Shown here piece by piece: positions 1 through 7,805 of a stretch of DNA of 64,000 bases. The notes beneath the pieces are model-generated. The model had not been told where the DNA came from, ran no database searches, and was given only the letters and a program-made list of their open reading frames with translations. Numbering within the stretch: position 1 is the first letter of the stretch; the number at the start of each line of letters is the position of its first letter. Both the position numbers and the translations under genes were made by a program. The stretch is from Candidatus Avimuribaculum pullicola (GTDB lineage: Bacteria; Bacteroidota; Bacteroidia; Bacteroidales; Muribaculaceae), in contig DVKC01000041.1 in the NCBI GenBank assembly GCA_018716295.1, positions 50,018-114,017 of the forward strand. Direction: 5' to 3'.

Positions 1-538
1 GTCGGAACAACTGCTGTCGCTTATCAACGATATACTTGAAATGTCGAGCATCGAGGCTGGCACACTCGACTTGTGTGAAGAACCGTTTGACCTAAGCGAG
101 GATTTCAACGCCATGGCCGAAGCCATGCAGAAGAAAATAACGGAGCCTGGTGTGGAACTGATAGTGGACAATCCCTACAAGAGCTGCATCGTGACACTCG
201 ACGAGCGGCGCGTGAACCAGATTGTGAGGATATTCATGACCAATGCTATCAAGAACACTCACAAGGGGCATGTGAAGATGAGCTATAATTACGTTGAGGG
301 TACGGGTGTGACTATTTCGGTTGAAGATACAGGGGTAGGTATAGACGAAGAAAATTTTGGCCACGTATTCCGCCGTTTTGAAAAAATTGATAACTTTGTG
401 CAGGGGTCGGGGCTGGAATTGGCTATTGTCAAGGCTATTGCCGACCACACGGGAAATGAAGTGGGCTTTACGTCCAAGAAGGGTGTAGGCTCGACGTTTT
501 ACTTTATAGCCCATTGCGAGGCCACGGTGACTGTGTGA
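1..538 (+). CDS. Sensor histidine kinase, C-terminal part (truncated by window start)
   Basis: The frame is open from base 2, so the 5' part lies outside the window. The visible residues cover the end of a HisKA dimerisation helix (LLSLINDILEMSSIEAG) and a complete HATPase_c domain. The N box is seen as FMTNAIKNT and the G1 box as DTGVGI. The F box region reads VFRRFEK. The family autophosphorylates a histidine and passes the phosphate to a response regulator. The G2 box reads GSGLELAIVK, with Glu where the second glycine of GLGL is usual. That is odd for an ATP-lid motif and may weaken ATP binding. No response regulator is visible in the window. Confidence in the family is high; the signal sensed is unknown. 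Confidence 0.88.
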   Translation, partial: SEQLLSLINDILEMSSIEAGTLDLCEEPFDLSEDFNAMAEAMQKKITEPGVELIVDNPYKSCIVTLDERRVNQIVRIFMTNAIKNTHKGHVKMSYNYVEGTGVTISVEDTGVGIDEENFGHVFRRFEKIDNFVQGSGLELAIVKAIADHTGNEVGFTSKKGVGSTFYFIAHCEATVTV

Positions 539-574
539 GCGGTCAGGCTTCGCGCGTATGGGGAATTGGAATTG

Positions 575-991
575 ATGGATATAGAAACCAAGCAAATTAC
601 TATACAATTTAGCGACGACCAGCCTGGCTCCCTTGCCGGGGTGACGGGCATATTGTCGCGCCATGCTGTGAATATCCTTGCCATGACGGCGAGCGGAAAC
701 CGCGAGAATGGTAGAGCACACATTGTGGTCGATCGTACCGACTTGGCAGTCAATATATTGAAAAATCATGGCTACCACGTGGTGCTTGAGGACGTGCTGT
801 GCTTGCCAGTGCGCAACGTGGCAGGAGCATTGCACACATCGTTGCAGTTGCTGGCGGGGCAGGAAATAAATATCGATTACATATATGCCTTTGCGCAAGA
901 GCAGGGCGGCACGGCTGTTATAAAATGCGACGAGGCCGACCGTGCAAAAGGGGTGCTTGCCGCATATATCAAGCCGCTGTTGCAACCGTGA
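575..991 (+). CDS. ACT domain-containing protein (tandem ACT)
   Basis: This is a protein of about 138 residues with two ACT-like repeats. The first (about residues 3-68) contains DQPGSLAGVTGILSRHAVNI, the typical beta-alpha-beta start of an amino-acid-binding ACT fold. The second covers about residues 70-138. It has no catalytic domain, so a regulatory or ligand-sensing role is inferred. I chose ATG 575; an in-frame TTG at 566 is the alternative. It lies 36 bases after the kinase gene on the same strand and converges with the next gene, 8 bases away. In related Bacteroidales such proteins often sit beside phenylacetate-CoA ligase, but that neighbour is not here. Confidence 0.8.
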   Translation: MDIETKQITIQFSDDQPGSLAGVTGILSRHAVNILAMTASGNRENGRAHIVVDRTDLAVNILKNHGYHVVLEDVLCLPVRNVAGALHTSLQLLAGQEINIDYIYAFAQEQGGTAVIKCDEADRAKGVLAAYIKPLLQP

Positions 992-999
992 GGCACACA

Positions 1000-1902
1000 C
1001 TAACGGTGCATTGGCATCATGCGCGGAGCCATGGGCATTCCCGGGACGGGTGGTGCTCCATATTGCCTCCGATTGTGGTTGTTAATAACAGTGTGCAATA
1101 TTTCATATAATAGCCCGCCAAAATCAATGCCGAATTTGTTGCCGTTGATGTTGATTTGTGGAATGAATATCGGGCGGGTAATCCATTTGTGGCTGAAAGG
1201 GTCGTAATATCGTTGCGCGCCCATTTCCATCGAGAATTTATCGCTCACATCGATGCCCATCGTTACGCCATAGCTCGACCGGTCCAGATAGGGCATTGCT
1301 GCCATCGAGTGGTATAGCCCGCCATTGTGCTGGTAGCTGCCAAATGCGTTGAGCGAGATGCGGTCGCTTAACTTGTAAGATATGTTTCCGCTCACGCCAT
1401 AGTTGTTGTAAAGGCGGTTGTCGAGATGGTATTTGTTGCCGATAATAGAACCTGTGACGGTGAACCGGCCTATTTCTTGCGTTACCGAAACTCCACCAGA
1501 GGCAATGTTGCCCATTCCAGGGAAAGTGTTCATCGAACTTGTGGCGAAAATCCCCCCTCCTTGCCAAGATGTTATGGCACAAGCGGCATAGTTTGAGTTT
1601 AGGGTAAATTGCCGAGGGAAATTATAGTCAGTCGGACGTGGAACGAAGCCATGGTAATAGTTGAAGTTGCCAGCTGTGGCATTGGTTGTGGCGGATATCG
1701 TGTCGCCAGCTGTCGCACCTTGGCCGGTGGGTTGCATGGCGGGAAGTGCGAGGGTGTAGGGTGGTGAGGTGAAATCGCCGTTATGTAGCCGCAACTCGGG
1801 TACTTGCAATGGATTTTGGTTGTTGAATTGCATGGCGTTGTCTTGTGCCATTAATGATGGTACAAGTATGAGCAATATCATTGTCGCTAACCACCTCTTC
1901 AT
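1000..1902 (-). CDS. Secreted, probable outer-membrane barrel protein
   Basis: This protein of about 300 residues starts with a clear signal peptide (MKRWLATMILLILVPSLMAQ), so the ATG at 1902 is preferred over one eight codons upstream. After a low-complexity Asn/Gln/Pro-rich stretch, the middle shows alternating hydrophobic and polar strands rich in Gly, Tyr and Asn (for example GNISYKLSDRISLNAFGSY). That is typical of Bacteroidales outer-membrane beta barrels. The last 25 residues are Pro/Met/Arg-rich. No enzyme motif is visible. It stands alone on the minus strand; the region upstream of its start is filled by a palindromic mobile element. The family is not recognised by name and the barrel assignment is inference. 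Confidence 0.6.
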   Translation of the reverse strand: MKRWLATMILLILVPSLMAQDNAMQFNNQNPLQVPELRLHNGDFTSPPYTLALPAMQPTGQGATAGDTISATTNATAGNFNYYHGFVPRPTDYNFPRQFTLNSNYAACAITSWQGGGIFATSSMNTFPGMGNIASGGVSVTQEIGRFTVTGSIIGNKYHLDNRLYNNYGVSGNISYKLSDRISLNAFGSYQHNGGLYHSMAAMPYLDRSSYGVTMGIDVSDKFSMEMGAQRYYDPFSHKWITRPIFIPQININGNKFGIDFGGLLYEILHTVINNHNRRQYGAPPVPGMPMAPRMMPMHR

Positions 1903-2036
1903 TTTCCCTTGTCGATTTTTTTGCAATAATAGTTATTATTTGGCAATGGAATGTGGCATTTAATTAGGTTTAACACATGGCTCTTTCATATTTAAACTCA
2001 AATCGTCTTTAAAATAAGCCCTGGAGGGGCTATACC

Positions 2037-2223
2037 ATGCTTAACCGCAGCGTGGAGTGAGCGCAGCGAACGTAACCTGCGGAAAGGCAAAATACACTAA
2101 GCGGCTTCGGAGATGCCGCACTATTGCTACAACTAAAGTACGGCATCTCCGAAGCCGTAGTTCAAGGGGGACAAATACCGCAGGTTACGTTCGCTGCGCT
2201 CACTCCACGCTGCGGTTAAGCAT
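2037..2223. repeat. 46-bp perfect inverted repeat nested in the long element
   Basis: Bases 2037-2082 and 2178-2223 are exact reverse complements over 46 positions, separated by 95 bases. They begin ATGCTTAACCGCAGCG and end AACCTGCGG. This module is absent from the two short copies of the element in this window. The perfect arm match suggests recent origin or gene conversion between the arms. Confidence 0.9.
2102..2157. repeat. REP-like palindrome, copy 1
   Basis: A perfect 17-bp stem, CGGCTTCGGAGATGCCG at 2102-2118 paired with 2141-2157, with a 22-base loop. The same core, GGCTTCGGAGATGCC, recurs at 19505, 34069 and 59290, always between genes. Here it forms the innermost layer of the nested palindrome. 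Confidence 0.85.
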
Positions 2224-2416
2224 AGTGCAGCCCCTCCAGGGCAATTCTACATCTACTATTACGACCCATTGGAGGGTAAATGAAAGAGTCGTGGGTTTAA
2301 CATGACTTTATCGCATCGATGTGAAAAAATGCGGCATGTTATTGAGGGTCAATCCTTCAAACGGTCATTAAATTGCAAAAAGTAATTAGAAAAAACGGCA
2401 AAAATCTAATGGCCGA

Positions 2417-2705
2417 TTTGGGTTGAATGCAAAAAATGTGTAATTTTGCAGCCGTAACTGAGGTTTTTGGTTCTTGGTTGCACAGAAATCATTAATAGAG
2501 AGGAGGTTGTTTTTTTACTCCAAACGAATAAGACAATTTGTATTTAAGACATATTATCCCCATTCCCTTGAAGTTCCAGCGTTGCCACATTGCTGGAGGC
2601 GGTTGTGCAGATAGTTGCATTACGGTCGCATTGCAAGGGATTCCTCTCACACATTATGTGGTAAATTCATATATAAATAAGTAAAAATTAAAAAACAGAA
2701 TAGTT
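2417..2705 (+). promoter_or_regulatory. rpsU promoter and long leader
   Basis: TTTG at 2417-2420, a 20-base spacer and TAATTTTG at 2441-2448 match the Bacteroidetes sigma-ABfr promoter exactly. Transcription should start near 2455, leaving a leader of about 250 bases. The leader contains AGGAGGT at 2501-2507, an unusually good match to the anti-Shine-Dalgarno sequence. It is 199 bases from the rpsU start and no ATG follows at normal spacing. GGAG at 2502-2505 can pair with CTCC near 2518-2521. A regulatory role is inference. Confidence 0.7.
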
Positions 2706-2897
2706 ATGATTATAGTACAAGTAAGAGAAGGCGAGAACATCGAAAGAGCTTTGAAAAAGTTCAAACGTAAATATGAAAAGACTGGTATCGTAAAGGAATT
2801 GCGTGCACGTCAAGCGTTTGAAAAGCCATCGGTAACAAAGCGTAAACGCCTGATGAAAGCTATCTACGTGCAAAAGATGCACCGCAACGAAGAATAA
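2706..2897 (+). CDS. rpsU: 30S ribosomal protein bS21
   Basis: 63 residues, the normal length, with the basic bS21 pattern: ENIERALKKFKRKYEKTGI, then RARQAFEKPSVTKRKR. The protein sits at the platform of the small subunit near the 3' end of 16S rRNA. In Bacteroidetes bS21 takes part in sequestering the anti-Shine-Dalgarno sequence, which is why these genomes rarely use SD-led starts. The gene is monocistronic, with a perfect upstream promoter and a strong terminator 25 bases after the stop. The bases just before the ATG are A-rich and show no SD. Confidence 0.96.
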   Translation: MIIVQVREGENIERALKKFKRKYEKTGIVKELRARQAFEKPSVTKRKRLMKAIYVQKMHRNEE

Positions 2898-2921
2898 TCT
2901 TCATAGATAACAACTTATACT

Positions 2922-2962
2922 TTGGGGCAAGAGGCAAATGTGCTTCTCGCCCCAATTTTTTT
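2922..2962 (+). terminator. Intrinsic terminator after rpsU
   Basis: A GC-rich stem (TTGGGGCAAGAGGC paired with GCTTCTCGCCCCAA, one A-C mismatch) is followed by seven T residues at 2956-2962. Confidence 0.85.
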
Positions 2963-3782
2963 GCGCATGTCAGCCGTCAGCCCAAACTTCGTGCTTGAGA
3001 AAGACAGGGTAATATCACAAATGGGGTGCCTTTTGGAGTGTGCCATGCTTGCAGAGCGGGAAGTGAAAAAATAAAGGCTACACGAAATCGCATCGCATAG
3101 CCTTAGGAAAAAAATAGTATGAATAAAATGTGGTATTAGGGTTAACTCTTTTTAAGATATGCGAGGTTCGGAAATTTCCGTTTGCCATCGCTATCTTGGA
3201 TAGGAGGACTTTATGTATCACAATACCAAAAAATATAATTCTCAATAAAATAAAATCTTCCAAAATCGCGAAGCCTTCAATCATTTGTATATCTCAATAT
3301 ATACACACCACTTGCACGACTGGAAAATTCTGTTGTCCGTCAGTGAATTTCCCTTTCAGGAAGGTTCACCATTTTTTGCAAGCCATCACAGGATGTATTT
3401 CCTGAAATGCCATGGTGGCATGGCTGCAAAAAGTCACAAATTTCATTTTTTTTACGGCTGCTTATGCGAGCCTATGCTCATGCGGCAGTCGTTTTCTCGC
3501 ATTTTAGGAACTCGGGCATTGCCACATAGCCTTGCCTACGAGCTGCCAATAATGCGGCGTTTGGATGATAAGCGTGAGTAGGTAAAACCTTGCACTTAAA
3601 CATCGTTGTTGAATTACTGTAATTTCCCATAGTTTCTCTAAATTATGGGCGGAACCTTTCGGTTCACCCCTAAAACAATCTTTTTAAAAACCTTCGTAAT
3701 TACTATTGCAATTCCCTTGCCAAACTGTTTTAGCACTCAGGGAATGCGCGGTTCAATTCTCTATTTCTGTCTTTTGGTTACG
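2963..3782. other. Intergenic region without a recognised gene
   Basis: About 0.8 kb of AT-rich sequence; the open frames in it are short and have no family resemblance. Two structures stand out. One is a hairpin near 3454-3493 (ACGGCTGC paired with GCAGTCGT). The other, on the minus strand at about 3645-3670, is a GAACC/GGTTC stem closed by a GAAA tetraloop. A minus-strand promoter-like site lies at 3783-3814. An untranslated RNA or a decayed gene is possible; neither is shown. Confidence 0.4.
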
Positions 3783-3814
3783 CAAAGGTACAGTTTTTTC
3801 CGAAAAAATGCAAT
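3783..3814 (-). promoter_or_regulatory. Candidate promoter pointing into the gene-free gap
   Basis: Read on the minus strand: ATTG (complement of 3811-3814), a 20-base spacer, and TACCTTTG (complement of 3783-3790). This fits TTTG-N20-TAnnTTTG with one mismatch. Transcription would run leftwards into 3775-2963, where no protein gene is seen. Confidence 0.4.
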
Positions 3815-3870
3815 TTGCAGTGTGAAAAAATGCCAAAAAACGGCATATCTGTTGCATTTTTTTATACAGT

Positions 3871-4614
3871 TTAGTGCTTGGCAGTTTTTAGTGACATGCG
3901 TTTCCATACGCAGCGGGGAAGCAGCCGCCAGAAGAACACGAGCACTGCGTATGGCCAGTTGATGATGGCTACTCGCCGCTTGTGTGCGATGGCGCGGCGT
4001 ATGGCACGTGCGGTGTATTCGGCCGAGAGCTGCATAGGGTAGTGGTTGCCATCGTCGAGCAGCGGCGTGTTGACAAATCCAGGGCGCAAGTCGGTGATTG
4101 ACACGTTGACATGCTGCGTGTGTGCCAATTGTTCGATGGCTGTCAGGTAACACCATTGGTAACGTTTAGTGGCACTGTAGGAGGCGGCGATGCCAATACC
4201 ACGAGTGCCGGCTATTGAGGTAATCGCGGCTATTTGCCCAGGCGTGCCTGTGGCTTTGAAGTAGTTGTAGGCGGCATCTATCATCATTGTGAACCCTTTC
4301 ACGTTGGTGTCGATTGTAAGCCGCTCTATGGCAGGGTCAAGCGATGGGTTTTGCTTGCCTGTGCCAGAGGAAAGCAAGAAAATGTCCATTCCGCCCATGT
4401 CGGCGATAAGTTGGTCAAGGCGTTGTGCTGCGTCGTCGGCTGTTACATCGATGGTTGCGGTGTGGACTCGCCCAGGTGCCATGTCCTTCAGTGTTTCGAG
4501 GCGGTCGGCACGGCGGGCAGCAACGCCCACTATCCATTGACCGCTCATTATATATTGTGATGCAAGGCTGTGGCCAATGCCCGATGATGCGCCTATGATG
4601 ACGATGCGTTTCAT
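3871..4614 (-). CDS. SDR family NAD(P)-dependent oxidoreductase
   Basis: 247 residues with the classical short-chain dehydrogenase plan. The nucleotide-binding motif GASSGIG is at residues 8-14, an acidic DVTADD segment follows the third strand, and a catalytic serine lies in the ITSIAG region. The active-site YSATK (YxxxK) is near residue 150, followed by LRPGFVNTPL after the sixth strand. The C-terminal 40 residues are hydrophobic then basic (VLVFFWRLLPRCVWKRM), suggesting membrane attachment. It starts 15 bases after the stop of the DUF6048 gene, so the two are probably cotranscribed. The substrate cannot be told from sequence. Confidence 0.88.
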   Translation of the reverse strand: MKRIVIIGASSGIGHSLASQYIMSGQWIVGVAARRADRLETLKDMAPGRVHTATIDVTADDAAQRLDQLIADMGGMDIFLLSSGTGKQNPSLDPAIERLTIDTNVKGFTMMIDAAYNYFKATGTPGQIAAITSIAGTRGIGIAASYSATKRYQWCYLTAIEQLAHTQHVNVSITDLRPGFVNTPLLDDGNHYPMQLSAEYTARAIRRAIAHKRRVAIINWPYAVLVFFWRLLPRCVWKRMSLKTAKH

Positions 4615-4629
4615 GACTGTGTCGAATGC

Positions 4630-5580
4630 TTAATTAGAGCCTGGCCCGGGTATTACGACAGGACGTGAGCCAGTGGCTGGGGAATTGATAGGTTCTCCGG
4701 TATAGGCGTTCTTGCCTTTGTCATCGTCGCGTGGCCACTTGTCGCTGTTTAGAGGCAATGTATAGTAAATCGACATTCCTGCCGATATTGCCGAGCCGCG
4801 AGTGCCATAGCCTGGTATATACCAAGGGTCGCCCGATGGGTTTGACTTGTAGTTGAACAAGAAATGATATTTGAGAGTCCAGCCAGCCGACCAGTTTTTA
4901 TACAACTTTATGTGCATGGCCACGACAAGCTCGCCCCACAGCGCATGTGATTTAAGCCCGTCGATGTTCAGACTGTTGTTTTCTTGCCAATAGCTGTTGT
5001 TTATGGAAATGTCGTTGATGCTGTACTTGAAATTGCTATAGCCGAGCCTGAAACCCACGAGTGCCATGTAGTCGGGTTTGTTGTTATATTTGAAATTATA
5101 GCCGCAACCTATTTTCCCGTATAATGCCATGTCGCCCTTGTAGGTGTAATTTTTCTCTTCAGGGGTGTTGTTGGCCGAGCCAATGCCAAGTTCCACTATG
5201 GGCACGATGCGATTCCACAGGCTAAGTTCGGCCGAGAAGTCAATGCCCCCATATTTTTGTCCGAGCAGCCGCATCACAGGATCCCACACGTTGGCCCCTA
5301 TTGTCACGCTTGTAAGCAACGGGTATTTCATGCGTGTGATTTTGATGGTGTCGTTCATCATTGCAGCCACAGTGTCGGGCAAAATGGTGTCGCCCACCAT
5401 TACCAATCCCTTTTGCTTCAGTTCGGCAATTTTTGCATCATTTTCTTTAGAAGTCATCACCTTGTTGGTCGATGGCTTCACAGGTGTTATGCGCCTTTGG
5501 GCCACTATGGGCAACAAGCAGCACGCCGCCATTACGATGGCGACGAGCCTTGTCAGTGTGTGGCTTGTGATGAATTTCAT
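4630..5580 (-). CDS. DUF6048-like exported protein
   Basis: The start is set at ATG 5580 because it opens a signal peptide (MKFITSHTLTRLVAIVMAACCLLPIVAQ); residues read further upstream are not secretion-like. The mature protein of about 290 residues has an N-terminal helical segment, then beta-rich sequence with repeated aromatic and Gly patterns (GFRLGYSNFKY, GWTLKYHFLFNY), as in small outer-membrane barrels. The C-terminus is polar and Pro/Gly-rich. It resembles the Bacteroidales DUF6048 family as I remember it. The function is unknown. It is followed by the SDR gene 15 bases downstream. Confidence 0.6.
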   Translation of the reverse strand: MKFITSHTLTRLVAIVMAACCLLPIVAQRRITPVKPSTNKVMTSKENDAKIAELKQKGLVMVGDTILPDTVAAMMNDTIKITRMKYPLLTSVTIGANVWDPVMRLLGQKYGGIDFSAELSLWNRIVPIVELGIGSANNTPEEKNYTYKGDMALYGKIGCGYNFKYNNKPDYMALVGFRLGYSNFKYSINDISINNSYWQENNSLNIDGLKSHALWGELVVAMHIKLYKNWSAGWTLKYHFLFNYKSNPSGDPWYIPGYGTRGSAISAGMSIYYTLPLNSDKWPRDDDKGKNAYTGEPINSPATGSRPVVIPGPGSN

Positions 5581-5756
5581 TGTATAGCGTGTCAAATCTA
5601 TTGCCGTGCTGGAATTTCGGCACTGCAAAGATAGTGCAAGGAGAGCGCAATACAAAAAAACAACTTGTTGATTTTTTTGTATTGCCGAGCCGCCGCCTGT
5701 CTTATCAAAAGATAAGACGAGGCGGGCGCAGTGGCGTGTGCTGGTTTTATGCCTGT

Positions 5757-7334
5757 TTACAGGGTTTCATCGGGCCATGGACACAGTTTGCCTGTTGATT
5801 TGAACGAGGGGCGTTGTGCGTCACGTTCTCGCAGGTATTGCGACAATTCGGTGGCAAGTGCTTTTACAACCTCCGGGTTGTTGGCTGCAATGTCGTTTTG
5901 CTCGCCGATGTCGTTGGCTGTGTCATATAGCCGCAAACGACCTGTTTCCCAAGTGTAGATAAGATGGTAGTTGCCTTTCAGTATAGCCGAGTATGCACCA
6001 TAACCTTCTTCGGTGTTTTGTGTTTCGCCCCATAGGTTGGGGAAGTGCCACACAAGTGGACGTTGCACGTCGGAGGTGTCACCTCGCAAGGTTTGAACGA
6101 AGCTGATGCCATCGATTGTCTGATGGGTTTCATAGTTTTCAATGCCAGCCATGTCGAGGATGGTGGGATAGAAATCTTCAATTATGACACGTTGCGTTGT
6201 AGTAGTGCCGCCTTGTGTCACGCCAGGCCAGTAAACCATCATCGGCTCACGCACACCGCCCATGAATGCCGACCCTTTTCCTGCGCGAGCAGGGTAGTTC
6301 TGGTCGCGATTGGCAGTGCCTTGCCGCACATTGTTGAGGGCTTGTCCTCCGTTGTCCGACATGAACAGTATGATAGTGTTTTGTGCTACCTCGGGTTGTG
6401 ATTGCAAGAAGTCGAGCAGGTCGCCGAGGCTCTTGTCCATCCCCTCGACAAGGGCTGCATATCGTGCTTCGCTTGATTTGAGCGTGTCGTTTAATTGCTC
6501 GTCTTGCTTGCCTAAGTAATTGCCAACGAAACGCTTGTCCTCACTGTAAGGCGAATGCACTGCGTAGTGCGACATGTACAAGAAGAATGGTTGCCCTGCG
6601 GCGATTGACGTTTTCATTGCCTCAATGGCTTCGATTGTAAGGGCTTCGGTAAGGAAGATGTCGGTGCCGTGGTATTTTTCGAGGCCTTCGACCGCAAATT
6701 TTGAACCTGCACCGAAGTTTTCAGTCCCCAAGTAGCTTCCAGGAGCTCCGTTTGGGCCACCGCCGATGTTTACATCAAAACCCATTGTCGATGGGTCGGC
6801 ACCAGGTGTGGTGCGAGCACCGAAGTGCGCTTTGCCACAATGGATTGTGTAATAGCCATTGTCGTGTAGCACCTGTGGCAACGAGGTGATGGGGGTGGCA
6901 TTGGCTGTATTGTGTGGAGATTTCACCGTGTCGGGCTGTATTCCGTTGTAGTTCCATTCGGGGAGGGCGAGTACGTCGCTTTGTGCGTCGGTCTGGGTGT
7001 TATATTCGAGAGTCCAGTTGGTCACACGGTGGCGAGATGCGTTCATGCCCGATAACAGGCTGCACCGTGTGGGCGATGAAATGGCACAAGCGTATGCCTC
7101 GGTGAATTTCACACCCATCTGTGCGAGCCGTTCCATGTTGGGTGTGTTGTAGCGGCGGTTGAGCGGCGTGGTGTCGTTGTAGAATGGTACAGAAGTGTCT
7201 TGCCACCCCATGTCATCTACAAGGAACAGCACGATGTTGGGGCGTGCTGTTTGTTGTGCCTGTTGGTTGCAACTGCAAGCCATCGACAGGGTGGCTATTC
7301 CTCCAATCGAGGAGAGTAAGATATTGTTTCGCAT
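5757..7334 (-). CDS. Sulfatase, S-type (formylglycine-dependent)
   Basis: 525 residues. The N-terminus is a lipoprotein-like signal with Cys20 and Cys22. RPNIVLFLVDDMGW (D40, D41) supplies calcium ligands. The signature SSPTRCSLLSG puts Ser86 at the position converted to formylglycine in the C/S-x-P-x-R motif. A serine there implies an anaerobic radical-SAM sulfatase-maturating enzyme elsewhere in the genome. Further family motifs are KAHFG, and SDNGG with a second acidic/Asn metal site. It hydrolyses sulfate esters, probably from host glycans, in the periplasm or at the surface. It starts only 12 bases after the stop of the small membrane-protein gene, so it may be read from the conjugation operon upstream. 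Confidence 0.93.
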   Translation of the reverse strand: MRNNILLSSIGGIATLSMACSCNQQAQQTARPNIVLFLVDDMGWQDTSVPFYNDTTPLNRRYNTPNMERLAQMGVKFTEAYACAISSPTRCSLLSGMNASRHRVTNWTLEYNTQTDAQSDVLALPEWNYNGIQPDTVKSPHNTANATPITSLPQVLHDNGYYTIHCGKAHFGARTTPGADPSTMGFDVNIGGGPNGAPGSYLGTENFGAGSKFAVEGLEKYHGTDIFLTEALTIEAIEAMKTSIAAGQPFFLYMSHYAVHSPYSEDKRFVGNYLGKQDEQLNDTLKSSEARYAALVEGMDKSLGDLLDFLQSQPEVAQNTIILFMSDNGGQALNNVRQGTANRDQNYPARAGKGSAFMGGVREPMMVYWPGVTQGGTTTTQRVIIEDFYPTILDMAGIENYETHQTIDGISFVQTLRGDTSDVQRPLVWHFPNLWGETQNTEEGYGAYSAILKGNYHLIYTWETGRLRLYDTANDIGEQNDIAANNPEVVKALATELSQYLRERDAQRPSFKSTGKLCPWPDETL

Positions 7335-7346
7335 AGATTGAATTAG

Positions 7347-7799
7347 TTAAAAGAATACTGCCAGTAGCACGATGCCTACAATTGTTGCCAACAGCGAGTA
7401 AATGTTCCAGAATATGAACCTGATTCCCAATAGCACGTATCCGAGTACTGTGCTCAGGAGTCCGATAATTGCAAAAACTATGTATCCGATAATAAAGGCA
7501 CCAATGATGCAGAGTACGCCATCAAATACGCCACCGTTGACAAACGACATTATGACCCATATTGCCAATGCTATTACTGTGATGACACTTGCTGCGACAG
7601 TCACCCAGTCGGTGATGTCTTCGATGCGGTCGGCAATCCAGTCGCCAATGTCGGCAACCCAGTCATTTAGCCTTTCCCACCAGTTATATGTGGGTGCGCT
7701 ATAGGATTGTGTTGGCGGGGTATAAGTGCTGCGCCGGGTGTCGGGCAGTGGGCGTGCCCTGTTGAGAATAATATTCCCGTGTTCGTCCATTCGTGCCAT
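7347..7799 (-). CDS. Small multi-pass membrane protein at the end of the E2/JAMM/E1 operon
   Basis: 150 residues. The first 40 are polar with a Pro/Tyr/Ser-rich run; residues 41-66 form a Trp/Asp-rich amphipathic segment (WWERLNDWVADIGDWIADRI). Three or four hydrophobic helices then run to the C-terminus, which ends in VGIVLLAVFF. The family is not recognised. The start is 6 bases after the E1-like stop, so it is almost certainly translated from the same message. Its position suggests it either anchors the conjugation machinery or is a target of it; that is inference. Confidence 0.65.
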   Translation of the reverse strand: MARMDEHGNIILNRARPLPDTRRSTYTPPTQSYSAPTYNWWERLNDWVADIGDWIADRIEDITDWVTVAASVITVIALAIWVIMSFVNGGVFDGVLCIIGAFIIGYIVFAIIGLLSTVLGYVLLGIRFIFWNIYSLLATIVGIVLLAVFF

Positions 7800-7805
7800 A
7801 GTGCA

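Larger units (their letters stand above)
1976..2293. mobile_element. Palindromic miniature element, long form (318 bp) with 9-bp target duplication
   Basis: The ends are imperfect inverted repeats (CATGGCTCTTTCAT at the left, and the complement of TAAATGAAAGAGTCGTG at the right). The flanking nine bases GGTTTAACA occur at 1967-1975 and again at 2294-2302, which is a perfect target-site duplication. The outer 60 bases of each side match the 102-bp element at 45725-45826 and the copy at 36546-36649. The centre is expanded by a 46-bp perfect inverted repeat and an inner REP-like palindrome. There is no transposase, so it is probably moved in trans by an element outside the window. It lies between the barrel-protein gene and rpsU. 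Confidence 0.8.

Noticed and set aside
92..1000. A long minus-strand reading frame of 302 codons
   Set aside because: It lies antisense to the histidine kinase and ACT genes, has no family resemblance, and its composition is that of a shadow frame.
3645..3962. A 105-codon plus-strand frame in the gap before the SDR gene
   Set aside because: It runs over the SDR 3' end and the minus-strand promoter, has no recognisable start context, and shows no protein-like pattern.
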